A program made the position numbers and the translations under genes. The notes beneath the pieces were generated by a model, which was not told where the DNA came from, ran no database searches, and saw only the letters and a program-made list of their open reading frames with translations. DNA of 64,000 bases from Halanaerobium praevalens DSM 2228 (GTDB lineage Bacteria; Bacillota; Halanaerobiia; Halanaerobiales; Halanaerobiaceae), in the NCBI RefSeq assembly GCF_000165465.1, contig NC_017455.1, positions 1,364,001-1,428,000 on the forward strand, written 5' to 3'. Below are positions 46,096 through 55,256 of this stretch, piece after piece (positions within the stretch are counted from its first letter, which is position 1; every line of letters starts with the position of its first letter).

Positions 46096-47715
46096 ATGGA
46101 CTTAAATGGATTAGCACCAATTAGAAAATTAGATATTGGAATGTTAAGGCAGGCTTTAAATACTGATAACCTTAGTTCTGATGAAAAACAAGCTAAAAGT
46201 CAAAGCACAGAACTTTTACCAGAAATTTTCCGCCTTTTAGCTTCACTTGAAGATGATACTCAAAAAATGTTATTAGATAGCTGGGCTAAAATGGAAATGC
46301 CTTTGAATGAAAAAACTGTTAGTAATTTAATTAGTTATTTAGAAAACAATCCTGCTTTAACAGCAGAAGATAAAATGGCTGTAATTAAAGCTTTTGCTTT
46401 TTTAGAAAGTAATGGTCTGCCGTTTTCTGAAAAAATGGTCGATGCTTTAAGATCAATTTTTAATAATAATGGTAATTTAAGCTCAACTTTAGACAATTTT
46501 ATGAGTTCCCAAAATTCCCTTAACCAAGAACAATTAAATAATTTGCTTGCTAATTTAAATTTAAGTGAACTAAAAGATTCTTTAATAAATATTGATAATT
46601 TTAGTCAGCATACTCAAGAAAATGTTAATCAAGAAGCTGCTGCTTCTACTGCCAACCTTAATTCTAATAATTTAAATTCAGAAAATTTAAATGAGCAGCC
46701 AGTTCAAAATATAGCTCAGGCTGGACAAGAAAATCAGAGCCTAAATCAAAATTTTAAATTAGATGAACAGATTTTAAATAAATTTAACAATTTAGATCAA
46801 GAAACTAAAAACATAATCCTCAACAATTTAGATAGTCTAGGGAAAAACTTTGACCAAAATACAATTAAAATTTTAAATAATTTTTTAGCAAATAATAATA
46901 TTGAACAAGGCAGTCAAAAAACTGCTTTATTAAAGGCTTTTGCTTTTTTAGAAAATAATCAACTTCCTTTAACAGAAAATCTCATTAAAGAAATAACAGC
47001 TAAATTTGAACAAAATGTTAATCAAGTTGTAGCTAACTTAAATAATAAAGAAGAAATATTGACCAATTTAAATAAATCTGAACAAGCTCTACTTAGTCAA
47101 AATGAAAGTAATATTAATTTAGCAGCTGAAACAAGTCAAATTGCAGAGAGACTGAGTCTTCAGGCAAAAATTTCAGATCAAGTTTTGGCTCTTTTTAATC
47201 AAATTGAAGGCCAAAATGAAGAAAAAATCGCTGATAACTTACTTGGACAAAAATTAATTAATTTACAACAGCAAAATCAAGCTACCCCTCTTATGTTAGC
47301 ACTTGAAATTCCAGTTCAATTACCAAATAAAAAACTCTCTTCTTTACTTTTGAAAATAGAAGCTGAAAAAGAAAAATCAGAAACTAAAAATAATAAAAAT
47401 AAAGGTTATAATATTTCTTTTATTTTAGAATTCGAAAAGATTGGACCGATTCAAACAAATGTTGAAATCAATAAAAATAAGATCAATACTACTTTTTTTA
47501 CTGAAAGTTCAGATACCGCTGAATTAATTAAAAATAATTTTTCTAAATTACAATCTGTTTTGCAAGCTAAAGGTTTTAATATTCAAAATGTAAAAATCAA
47601 AAACTTTGATAATCTAGCAGAAAAAAAACAAGACTTTTTTAATGATTTAATTCTACCTAAATTAAATAATTTAGATGAGAATGGAAAATATAGGCATATT
47701 GATATTAAAATATAA
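46096..47715 (+). CDS. Flagellar hook-length control FliK-like protein with internal duplication
   Basis: A 539-residue Asn/Gln-rich protein. Residues 51-122 and 233-304 are two copies of one module, sharing the core KAFAFLE-S/N-N-x-LP-x-x-E at 98-112 and 280-294. The C-terminal 110 residues (ISFILEFEKIGPIQTNVEIN ... LQSVLQAKGFNIQNVKIK) resemble the FliK C-terminal domain, which switches export specificity. A FlhB-C-like gene follows after 28 bases, supporting a flagellar export role. The hook-length function is inferred. Confidence 0.65.
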   Translation: MDLNGLAPIRKLDIGMLRQALNTDNLSSDEKQAKSQSTELLPEIFRLLASLEDDTQKMLLDSWAKMEMPLNEKTVSNLISYLENNPALTAEDKMAVIKAFAFLESNGLPFSEKMVDALRSIFNNNGNLSSTLDNFMSSQNSLNQEQLNNLLANLNLSELKDSLINIDNFSQHTQENVNQEAAASTANLNSNNLNSENLNEQPVQNIAQAGQENQSLNQNFKLDEQILNKFNNLDQETKNIILNNLDSLGKNFDQNTIKILNNFLANNNIEQGSQKTALLKAFAFLENNQLPLTENLIKEITAKFEQNVNQVVANLNNKEEILTNLNKSEQALLSQNESNINLAAETSQIAERLSLQAKISDQVLALFNQIEGQNEEKIADNLLGQKLINLQQQNQATPLMLALEIPVQLPNKKLSSLLLKIEAEKEKSETKNNKNKGYNISFILEFEKIGPIQTNVEINKNKINTTFFTESSDTAELIKNNFSKLQSVLQAKGFNIQNVKIKNFDNLAEKKQDFFNDLILPKLNNLDENGKYRHIDIKI

Positions 47716-47743
47716 TTAATCTAAAGAGAAATGAGGACTTAAA

Positions 47744-48013
47744 ATGAAAGAACAAAAAAATAAAAAAACTGTAGCTTTAAAATATGATCAAAAAAATGAT
47801 CAGGCACCAAGGATAATTGCAAGTGGTAAAGGTAGCATAGCAGAAATGATAATAAAAAAAGCTAAAGAAGAAAACATCCCTATCAAAAAAGATAAGGATG
47901 TTGTTCAAGTTTTAGCTGAGCTAAATATTGGTGAGCAAATCCCAGAAGAACTATATACAGTTATTGCTGAAATTCTTTCTTTTTTCTATGATTTAGAAGA
48001 TTTAAGCTCATAA
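47744..48013 (+). CDS. FlhX: stand-alone FlhB C-terminal-like protein
   Basis: An 89-residue soluble protein that matches the cytoplasmic, export-gate half of FlhB/YscU: APRIIASGKGSIAEMIIKKAKEENIPIKKDKDV, LAELNIGEQIPEELYTVIAEILSFFYDLED. The autocleavage NPTH motif is absent. Free copies of this domain (FlhX) occur next to FliK-like genes in Firmicutes, as here. It may modulate the export switch. Confidence 0.85.
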   Translation: MKEQKNKKTVALKYDQKNDQAPRIIASGKGSIAEMIIKKAKEENIPIKKDKDVVQVLAELNIGEQIPEELYTVIAEILSFFYDLEDLSS

Positions 48014-48019
48014 TTAATT

Positions 48020-50110
48020 CTATAACTTAAACTTATTTACCGATTCTTGTAAGTCATTTGCCATATTTGCTAAATCCTCAGCTGCACTAACTATTTCTTC
48101 AGTTGAAGCAGTTTGCTCTTGACCAGCTGCTGCTACTTCTTCTGCATTACTTGCAGCTTCTTGACTAACTGAAGCTATTTCATGAATTGTAGCTTCTACA
48201 TTTTTACTATCTCTAGTTTCTTCTGCTGATTTTTTATTAACACTTTTTATTAATTTTCTTAAACTTAAAGCAGCCTTATTTATTTGTTCAAATATAGAGC
48301 CCGTATTTTCTATTGATTCGACACTATTTGTTACTGCTGCTTCTGTTTTATCCATTCTATTAACTGCATTTCCAACTCCATTTTGAATTTCTTTAATTAA
48401 ATCATTAATCTGATTAGTAGCTTTTTCTGACTCTTCTGCTAACTGTCTAATTTCATCTGCCACTACAGAAAAACCTCGTCCTGCCTCTCCGGCTCTAGCT
48501 GCTTCTATAGCAGCATTTAAAGCTAATAAATTTGTTTGAGAAGCTATATTATTTATCAACTCGACTATTTCTCCTATTTTATTAGATAAGTGGCCTAGCT
48601 GATTAATAGTAGTCGAGACCTCTTGACTATTTTCTTTAACATTTTCAACCTGATTAACAGCTACCTTAATTGACTGATTTCCTTCTCCTATATTTTCCAT
48701 TACATTATCAGCCTGTTTATTCATTTTACTTGCCATCATAGAAACACTCTTTATTTCATCAATTAAAGAATTAATCTGGTTTGTTGTTTCTTCAATTTGA
48801 GCAGATTGTTCCTCTGCTCCTGATGCTACTTGCTGAATTGCTTCACCTACTTGTTGAGCAGCTACAGCTACTTCTCCACCTGAGGCGTTAAGTTCTTCAC
48901 TATTTGCTGACAAATTTTCAGCTATATTCATGATATTAAAAATTATTTCTTTTAAATTTTCTAACATTTTATTTAAAGCATTAGCTAGTTCACCAATTTC
49001 ATCTTTAGATTTAACTTCTAATTTTGTAATTGACAAATTACCTTTTGCTATTTCTTTGGCCATTTTTACTGCTTTTAAAACAGGCTTAGTTATCTTTTTA
49101 GCCACAAAATAAGCAATAATTGTTACAAGTAAAGCAATAATTAATAATTCTAAATATAAATTTCTTAACATTAAATTAATTTTAGCAAAGGCTTCATTTT
49201 GATTAATTTCTGCTAAAATAGACCAGTTTAAATCTTGAAGCTTTAATTTACTATAAGAACTCAAAACCTTAGTTCCACGATAATCTTTAATTTTTTCTAT
49301 ACCATTTTGACCAGCAAAAGCTTTTTTAACAGTTTCTGTATCGACCTTTTTGTTTAAAATATCAATTTCATCTGAGAATCTAGAGTTTGATCTCATTAAG
49401 AGATCAGAACCAACGAGATAAGTCTCTCCAGTTTTTCCCATTCCAGTAACTTCATTCATAATATTATTTATAGCAGTATCTGCAATTTGTAAGGCTACAA
49501 CTCCTAATACTTCTGAATCTCTTCTGATAGGAGCTGAAATAAAAATAGCTGGAGCTGAAGAAGGCTGATAATATTTATAGTCAGCTATTGTAATTTGGCT
49601 TAGCCCCTGACTAAAAGCATTGGCTAAATTAGTCTCTTGTAGTTCTCCTTGAACTAAATTCCCTCCTAAATCATTTTCTTGTGCTGCAGTATAAATAATA
49701 TCGCCTTTAGTATTAATTAAAAATAAATCGTAATAATCATATTTAGAAGTATAGTTATTAAAATATTTATTATATTTTTTAAGCAAAGTTTGATAGCTTG
49801 AACTATTAATTCCTTGATTTTGATAAATACTTTCAAAATCATTTAAAGCCTGATTAACAATTGGTGTTGCAGCTAAAACATTGATATCTGCTCTTCGTTC
49901 TTCAAAAAATGATTCAATTTGATTTGCTTTAATAGTTTTAATAGCATTTAACTGATTAAAAGTAGAATTTTCTAAAGCTTCTTTGCTATTATTAATATTT
50001 AAATAAGCAAATATTAAGAGAGGAACCAAACTAATTAATAGCATTATTAATATCATCTTGTAATTAAGACTTAAACCCTTATTAGAATTTTCACTTTTAA
50101 GCTTAAACAT
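48020..50110 (-). CDS. Methyl-accepting chemotaxis protein
   Basis: A 696-residue receptor. It has TM1 (about 20-40), a large extracytoplasmic sensor (about 45-315, dCache-like), TM2 (about 318-340), a HAMP region and a long signalling domain whose tip reads [41 protein letters not shown]. Glu/Gln methylation-type sites flank it. The ligand is unknown. The 5' leader carries a terminator-like hairpin only 15 bases before the ribosome binding site. Confidence 0.95.
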   Translation of the reverse strand: MFKLKSENSNKGLSLNYKMILIMLLISLVPLLIFAYLNINNSKEALENSTFNQLNAIKTIKANQIESFFEERRADINVLAATPIVNQALNDFESIYQNQGINSSSYQTLLKKYNKYFNNYTSKYDYYDLFLINTKGDIIYTAAQENDLGGNLVQGELQETNLANAFSQGLSQITIADYKYYQPSSAPAIFISAPIRRDSEVLGVVALQIADTAINNIMNEVTGMGKTGETYLVGSDLLMRSNSRFSDEIDILNKKVDTETVKKAFAGQNGIEKIKDYRGTKVLSSYSKLKLQDLNWSILAEINQNEAFAKINLMLRNLYLELLIIALLVTIIAYFVAKKITKPVLKAVKMAKEIAKGNLSITKLEVKSKDEIGELANALNKMLENLKEIIFNIMNIAENLSANSEELNASGGEVAVAAQQVGEAIQQVASGAEEQSAQIEETTNQINSLIDEIKSVSMMASKMNKQADNVMENIGEGNQSIKVAVNQVENVKENSQEVSTTINQLGHLSNKIGEIVELINNIASQTNLLALNAAIEAARAGEAGRGFSVVADEIRQLAEESEKATNQINDLIKEIQNGVGNAVNRMDKTEAAVTNSVESIENTGSIFEQINKAALSLRKLIKSVNKKSAEETRDSKNVEATIHEIASVSQEAASNAEEVAAAGQEQTASTEEIVSAAEDLANMANDLQESVNKFKL

Positions 50111-50146
50111 AATAACTTCCTCCTTTTTTATTTTTAAATAATAAAA

Positions 50147-50179
50147 AGTCAGTAAACCTCAAAAAAAGGTTTACTGACT
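50147..50179 (-). terminator. Terminator-like hairpin in the MCP leader
   Basis: AGTCAGTAAACCT (50147-50159) and AGGTTTACTGACT (50167-50179) form a perfect 13-base stem with a 7-base loop, followed on the minus strand by TTTTTATTATTT. It lies 100 bases after the DUF2294 stop but only about 20 bases before the MCP ribosome binding site, so it may act as an attenuator rather than a simple gene end. Confidence 0.75.
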
Positions 50180-50281
50180 CATAATAAATAAATTTATTAA
50201 TCTATCAGTATTTTATTTTTCATTCTATAAAATGGTTCAAAAAAATACTATAATTATTTATAGTTTTTTTATCTTCCAATT

Positions 50282-50638
50282 TTATAAAATGTTTTCTTTA
50301 ATTGTAATTGTTAAAACTATTTCTGAAGCTACTTTTTCTGAATCATAATAAATTTCTTTAATCTCCTGTGAAATTAAATTTTCATATTTAGCTTTAATTT
50401 CATTTTTAAAAAGATTAAAAAGCTTTTTTCTAATCATTTTTAATAGTTCTATCCCTTCTTCACTTCTCTTTAAATTATTAAAAATAATATTATCATATCT
50501 TTCAATCCGAACAATAATTAAATCATCAATAATTGTAGTTCTGACTCTTTTAGGTCCTTTGCCCACCATTTTTTTATAAAATTGAGCAGTGATTAAATTT
50601 AGCTTTTCTTCTACTTCTCCTTTATTCACATTGACCAC
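50282..50638 (-). CDS. DUF2294 family protein
   Basis: A 118-residue soluble protein of the DUF2294 family. The N-terminus KGEVEEKLNLITAQFYKKMVGKGPKRVRTTIIDDLIIVRI and the EEGIELLKMIRKKLF helix are typical. No catalytic motif is known. It follows the unknown membrane protein by 28 bases and precedes the MCP. Confidence 0.82.
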   Translation of the reverse strand: MVNVNKGEVEEKLNLITAQFYKKMVGKGPKRVRTTIIDDLIIVRIERYDNIIFNNLKRSEEGIELLKMIRKKLFNLFKNEIKAKYENLISQEIKEIYYDSEKVASEIVLTITIKENIL

Positions 50639-50666
50639 TCTCTTCTTTAAATTATATTTTTATTTA

Positions 50667-51191
50667 TTATTCAAGAGCAATATCAGCTTGATACCATTTA
50701 ATAAATTCTTTTAAAAAATCATCAGCTAATAATTCAAGGTAAATAATTAATTCAGTTTCAACTGTTTCTGATTCAAATTTTATTACAATTTTTCTGCCAG
50801 CTAATTGGTATAATTCTTGATCAATATCTTCTAATTTTCTAAAATGAGGTATTTCTATATCTTCTCCTCTTAAAGAACGAAATATTATTCGCTCAATATC
50901 TTTTCTGGCTATAACCTTAGTTTCTAAATGATCATCACCTGCAACCACAATAGTTCTATTTTTTAAAATTATCTTTTTATTCCAAACTTTATAAGTCTTA
51001 ATTATTATTGGCCAAGTATCAAAAGCAAATAAAAGCACAGCTGATAAATAAATTAGATAAATTAATAACTTTTGATAAAAGCCAATTCCTGGATAAAAAA
51101 ATTGTAATAAAATACCTGCAAGTATAATTCCAATTGGGGTATAAAGTTTTTCTAAAAATTTATATTTATTATAATTATAAATTTCTTCCAT
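50667..51191 (-). CDS. Unknown membrane protein with two TM helices and PH-like domain
   Basis: A protein of about 174 residues that I do not recognise. Two membrane helices (about 15-35 and 38-60) are followed by a beta-strand-rich segment (NKKIILKNRTIVVAGDDHLE ... KIVIKFESETVETELIIYL) that could be a PH-like fold. ATG at 51191 has GGAGG 8 bases away; the longer frame from TTG 51206 includes that site. It may be cotranscribed with the DUF2294 gene. Confidence 0.5.
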   Translation of the reverse strand: MEEIYNYNKYKFLEKLYTPIGIILAGILLQFFYPGIGFYQKLLIYLIYLSAVLLFAFDTWPIIIKTYKVWNKKIILKNRTIVVAGDDHLETKVIARKDIERIIFRSLRGEDIEIPHFRKLEDIDQELYQLAGRKIVIKFESETVETELIIYLELLADDFLKEFIKWYQADIALE

Positions 51192-51280
51192 AATTTCTGC
51201 CTCCAACTATTAACATTATTTATTTAGTACTCTTAATATATTATTCTAGATTCCAAAAAAATATCCTGCTTATAAATAAA

Positions 51281-51303
51281 AAAGCTCCCGCAGGAGCCTT
51301 TTT
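51281..51303 (-). terminator. Terminator after cheX
   Basis: A short strong stem (AAAGGCTCC / GGAGCTTTT on the minus strand) with a small GC loop is followed by a T-run, just past the cheX stop. Confidence 0.75.
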
Positions 51304-51305
51304 AT

Positions 51306-51761
51306 TTATTTAACTGAAAATCCAACATCAAATTCTCCTAAATCTGTTACAAAATTAACTTTTAATACTTTATCTGCTTCAGATGAAATATTAATATTTG
51401 AACCAGTAACTATTTGGGGAGGAGCAATATCACAATTTAAATCTTGATCTGCTAAACCAGTGGTTGCTTGGCCACTAATTATATTACCAAGTTCTCCCAT
51501 AGCAGAAGTAACAAATTTATCCAGTTCTTTCATTTCCATACCTGACATAGCTTCAACTACTTTTAAAGCCATAGCTTGGGAAAAACTGTATACAATTGAT
51601 CCTTTAATATCTCCAGTCATACCAATAATTACATTTGCTTCTTTATCAGTTACTAAATCTTCCTGTACTGAAATTTCTCCTTTTTTCGGTTCAAGTGAAA
51701 GCATTGTTTTAAAAACTGAATCAGTAGCTGAAATTATTGGATTTAAGTATTTAACATCCAT
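51306..51761 (-). CDS. cheX: Chemotaxis phosphatase CheX
   Basis: A 151-residue CheX/CheC-family protein that dephosphorylates CheY. The core signature MTGDIKGSIVYSFSQAMAL and the active-site helix FVTSAMGELGNIISGQATTGL, with its ExxN element, are visible near residues 48-105. It starts one base within the bacteriohemerythrin stop (TAATG), so the two are translationally coupled. Confidence 0.92.
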   Translation of the reverse strand: MDVKYLNPIISATDSVFKTMLSLEPKKGEISVQEDLVTDKEANVIIGMTGDIKGSIVYSFSQAMALKVVEAMSGMEMKELDKFVTSAMGELGNIISGQATTGLADQDLNCDIAPPQIVTGSNINISSEADKVLKVNFVTDLGEFDVGFSVK

Positions 51762-52192
51762 TAATTATTTTCCTCCTCTTTTTTCTCAATAGAATTTATA
51801 TAATCTCCTATACTTTGATCTGTAGAAGCAACATGATTAATTAACCAAGTTAATAAACGTCCACTAAATTCCATTACAAAATCATCATCATATTTATTTG
51901 CTTGATATTCAGCTTGAAATTCTGCTACTTCTGCCTTAAAATCTTCATGAATTTTATGATGTTCATCATAATCAGGATAATCATATTTTTTTTGTAGTGC
52001 CTCTTCAGCATCAAAATGAGTAACTACATATTCGCCCATAAAATTTAAAGTCTTTTCTATTTCTGCTTTTTTCTTTGATTTTTCTTGGTCACTTCTAACA
52101 GTTTGTATAAAGTTGCCTAAGCGTTTAAATAGCTCTTGGTGCTGTTTATCAACCAATTCAACTCCAATTTCATATTCTTTTTTCCAAATCAT
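51761..52192 (-). CDS. Bacteriohemerythrin
   Basis: A 143-residue hemerythrin-fold protein with the diiron ligands expected in order: H in VDKQHQELFKRLGNF, H and E in VTHFDAEEALQKK, H in YDEHHKIHEDFKAEV, and H..D in LINHVASTDQSIGDY. Such proteins bind O2 reversibly or buffer it. Its coupling with CheX suggests an oxygen input to taxis. Confidence 0.93.
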   Translation of the reverse strand: MIWKKEYEIGVELVDKQHQELFKRLGNFIQTVRSDQEKSKKKAEIEKTLNFMGEYVVTHFDAEEALQKKYDYPDYDEHHKIHEDFKAEVAEFQAEYQANKYDDDFVMEFSGRLLTWLINHVASTDQSIGDYINSIEKKEEENN

Positions 52193-52315
52193 TTAGTTCC
52201 ACTCCTCTAAATTATGTAAATTTTTTAGCTATAATTAATTTATTCTTTAAAATGATAACTATTCCTGCTTTTGAATTAAAGTTGTTAAATTCAAAATATT
52301 GTTTTTTTGACAACA

Positions 52316-52343
52316 AAAAAGGACGGATTTAACCGTCCTTTTT
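52316..52343 (-). terminator. Terminator after the Spy-like gene
   Basis: AAAAAGGACGG and CCGTCCTTTTT form an 11-base stem with a 6-base loop, 68 bases after the stop, with T-runs on both sides. Confidence 0.8.
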
Positions 52344-52410
52344 AACTACTGTTTATATTCTATTATAAATTATTTTTTATTTCAAATTTTAAAATACAAA
52401 ACCTTTTTGC

Positions 52411-53022
52411 TTAATGACACCAACCAGGACCAGATCCATAACCTTGATGATATCTATTTCCATTTCTATTTCCAGAGAATCCCCAGCCCATCATACCCAT
52501 CATATCTGGGCCAAAACCATTATGATGACCTAAAAACATCCGATTATCAGTGCTTCTATTATAATCATCTTTAAATCTTCTCTGATAATTTTCTTGATAT
52601 TGAGAGCGATTTTCTGCTAATAGATCCAATTGTTCATCTGTTAAAACTGATTCTATTTTTTGTTGATGTTCAGCTCTTTTTTTGTCCATTTCTACTAAAA
52701 GCTCTTCTAATTGATCTTCAATTTCATCAATTTCTCTATTACTAGCCCCTCGAAATTCTAAGTTTCTAAGCTCATATTTTAAATCTCTAATTTGAGCTTG
52801 TAACTTTTCAGTCTGATTATAAAAATCATCTCTTAAATCAGCAATCTGATTAAGCTGTTCCTGGTTAAGCTCAATTCTATTATAATCCCTTGTCTCTGAA
52901 TTATAATGATGATTCTCATTATAATTTCTCATTTGTCTTTGAGAATTATGAGCAAAAATTGTACCTGTAAAAACTGCTGCAATTAAAGTAATTACGAATA
53001 AACTAGTTAATACTTTTTTCAT
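52411..53022 (-). CDS. Spy/CpxP-like exported protein with Gly/His/Met-rich tail
   Basis: About 203 residues. A signal peptide (MKKVLTSLFVITLIAAVFTGTIFA) is followed by a helical domain (about 45-130) with the LTXXQ-like element VLTDEQLDLLAENR and a long charged coiled region. The C-terminal tail is rich in Gly, His and Met (HHNGFGPDMMGMMGWGFSG) and ends in CH, a likely metal-binding tail. Spy/CpxP proteins act in the periplasm, which fits a two-membrane cell. A GTG at 53031 overlaps the ribosome binding site, so ATG at 53022 is preferred. Confidence 0.75.
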   Translation of the reverse strand: MKKVLTSLFVITLIAAVFTGTIFAHNSQRQMRNYNENHHYNSETRDYNRIELNQEQLNQIADLRDDFYNQTEKLQAQIRDLKYELRNLEFRGASNREIDEIEDQLEELLVEMDKKRAEHQQKIESVLTDEQLDLLAENRSQYQENYQRRFKDDYNRSTDNRMFLGHHNGFGPDMMGMMGWGFSGNRNGNRYHQGYGSGPGWCH

Positions 53023-53168
53023 TTTTATCACTCCTATAATTTTGTCTTTGCTTGATTTCTAATTTAATTATATGAGTAGATTATGAAGAAAATATGAATT
53101 TAAACAATAATTTTAGATTTTAAATAAGATTAAGCAAAGTTTTGCCTTTAAATTAAGTTATATCAAAG

Positions 53169-53570
53169 TTAAATTTTAAAATAATTAATTAACAGATAAC
53201 TAACTAAAGAAGTGATTCCACATAAAAAGCTTCCCCAAACTATATCAATAACAGTAATTAAAACTGGCCAATCTTTAACTGTAGCTAAATTTGTCATATC
53301 ATAAGTTGAATAAGTAATAAAACCAAAAAAGGCACCAACAAATAAAGCATATTGCCAACTAGATAATTCTACAGCCCTATTGATTACAAAAAATAACATA
53401 CCTGCAATAAAAAATAAATAAAAAGCAAAAGCAGCTACTGCATTAAAATTATCTTTTAATAAAAAACCTAATTGTTCTTGATATAAATCTTTAGCTAAAA
53501 ATTCTAACCAAACTATATCAATAGCAAAAAAAACAATAATTGTAATTAAATAAGATTTAGAATAAAACAT
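53169..53570 (-). CDS. DUF2177 family membrane protein
   Basis: A 133-residue protein with four hydrophobic helices. The motifs FFAIDIVWLEFLAKDLYQEQLG at the N-terminus and GAFFGFITYSTYDMTNLATVKDWP in the middle are the family signature, with SFLCGITSLVSYL at the end. The function is unknown. Confidence 0.85.
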   Translation of the reverse strand: MFYSKSYLITIIVFFAIDIVWLEFLAKDLYQEQLGFLLKDNFNAVAAFAFYLFFIAGMLFFVINRAVELSSWQYALFVGAFFGFITYSTYDMTNLATVKDWPVLITVIDIVWGSFLCGITSLVSYLLINYFKI

Positions 53571-53615
53571 TTTTCCACTTCCTTTTATTTTATTATATTA
53601 TTTAATCTTGATTAA

Positions 53616-55256
53616 TTAATATATTCTTTTTAGATCTTCTAAATAGCGAAAATCATCAGCTAAAATCCTAAATATTTTAGCTTTAATTTTCAAATCATTT
53701 TCTGCAGCAAAAGTTTCAAATTTAACTTTAAAATTTTCAGACTTAACTAGCTGATTTAAATATCCCCTTATTTTAATTAAGCTTTCATTTTCAATTTCTC
53801 CTGCTTTTTGAATTAAAGACAATCTTTTTAAGATATAATTTTGCATTGCTAAATAAGATTTATTTTTATTTCTATTTGGTAATCTAGCTTTTTTAGAATA
53901 AATTCCTGCTGCTAGTGTCTGATAATCATTTTTAGTTAAGTGAGCAGCTGCAAATAAGGAATTCCCATTTGGATTAATTTTATTAACTTCTTTTAACTGC
54001 TCAAGCATTTGGGCCTGATTTAATTTAAAAACTGAAATTCCAGGATATAAAGGGCTATTAATTGTTTTTCTATCTGATTTAATCCAATTATTAAGTTCAG
54101 AAAATAGATTTTCAGTATAAGTCATCGGCAAAACAAAATCTAAATATTCATTTTCAAGCCATAAAGACCAATTTTGCAAAGCTCGATAACGTGCTTCTTC
54201 TGTACCTGGTATCACATCTGCAGAAACTAATAAATGAGGATCAATCTTTTTTAATTTCAAAGCAGTTTCTGCCACCATTTCAGTAATTAAATCTTCTCTA
54301 TATTTATTCCAAATTGAAAACTCAAAATCTCCATTCTCAATTTTAAAAGGATCTAAATTATATTCTTTTTCAAACCTTTGAACTGTATGCTGATCATAGC
54401 CAAAACTACCTCTATACTCTTCTGGAAAACGAATATAATCTAAATTTATTCCAGCTAAATCATAATTTTTAACTAAATATTCATATTTTGTCTGCAAAAA
54501 TTGTTTTACTTCTTTATTAGCAGGAGATAACCAACTTGAATTATGATAACTAATGGTTTCTCCTTTTTTATTTTTAGCTGCCCAACTTGGATTTTCTAAT
54601 AATATTGGTCCCCAATTCCCCTTGGTATTTTCATTGAAAACCCAAACCCAAGCATGAACTTCAATTTCTCTTTTTTTAGCTTCTTTAATTAAAATTTGCA
54701 GGGGATCTTTTTCCCAATCTTTAAATCTTGAATCTTGTTGAAAGAATTTATTAGTTGGAATAGCGGAAACACCTTTATAAAATGTTTCGGCAAAAATAAC
54801 ATTGAAATTAGCCTCTTCCATTAAATCTAAAAGTTCTTTTAAGCCAGCAGCTCCCCCAGTTTTAGCCCATGTACCACTGTCTAACCAAATTCCTCTTAAT
54901 TGAACAGGTTTTGATTCCACAAGTTTTAACTGTATTTTTTGTGAACGATCTATAATTTTAGTGCTTAATTTAGTTACTACTAGATCATTATTATTTTCAT
55001 ATGCTAAAATTTGTTTTTGATATAAATTATCTAAATTATTTAAAATATTTTCAGAATCAGCAACTCCAATCAAATCAAATTCTTTTTTAGCCTGATCTAA
55101 CTTCTGTTCTAAATCATTTAAAGCTCTTTCACTTGCTCTAAGTTCTAAAAGAGAAACTCTATAGTTTTGAGGTTGATAATAAGCTGCTGTAGTTAAAGTG
55201 AAATTAATTAATAAAAAAATAATTAGTAAATTAATTATAATAATTTTTTTAATCAT
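53616..55256 (-). CDS. GHL10 (DUF187) family glycoside hydrolase-like protein, exported
   Basis: A 546-residue protein with a signal anchor (about 4-24), a helical region (about 35-110), then the catalytic-like barrel of the GHL10 family: QLRGIWLDSGTWAKTGG, EVHAWVWVFNENTKGNW, YDLAGINLDYIRFPEEYRGSFGYD and LDFVLPMTYTENLF. Related proteins act on polysaccharides or cell wall sugars. It is coupled to the solute-binding gene before it (8-base overlap). Confidence 0.85.
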   Translation of the reverse strand: MIKKIIIINLLIIFLLINFTLTTAAYYQPQNYRVSLLELRASERALNDLEQKLDQAKKEFDLIGVADSENILNNLDNLYQKQILAYENNNDLVVTKLSTKIIDRSQKIQLKLVESKPVQLRGIWLDSGTWAKTGGAAGLKELLDLMEEANFNVIFAETFYKGVSAIPTNKFFQQDSRFKDWEKDPLQILIKEAKKREIEVHAWVWVFNENTKGNWGPILLENPSWAAKNKKGETISYHNSSWLSPANKEVKQFLQTKYEYLVKNYDLAGINLDYIRFPEEYRGSFGYDQHTVQRFEKEYNLDPFKIENGDFEFSIWNKYREDLITEMVAETALKLKKIDPHLLVSADVIPGTEEARYRALQNWSLWLENEYLDFVLPMTYTENLFSELNNWIKSDRKTINSPLYPGISVFKLNQAQMLEQLKEVNKINPNGNSLFAAAHLTKNDYQTLAAGIYSKKARLPNRNKNKSYLAMQNYILKRLSLIQKAGEIENESLIKIRGYLNQLVKSENFKVKFETFAAENDLKIKAKIFRILADDFRYLEDLKRIY

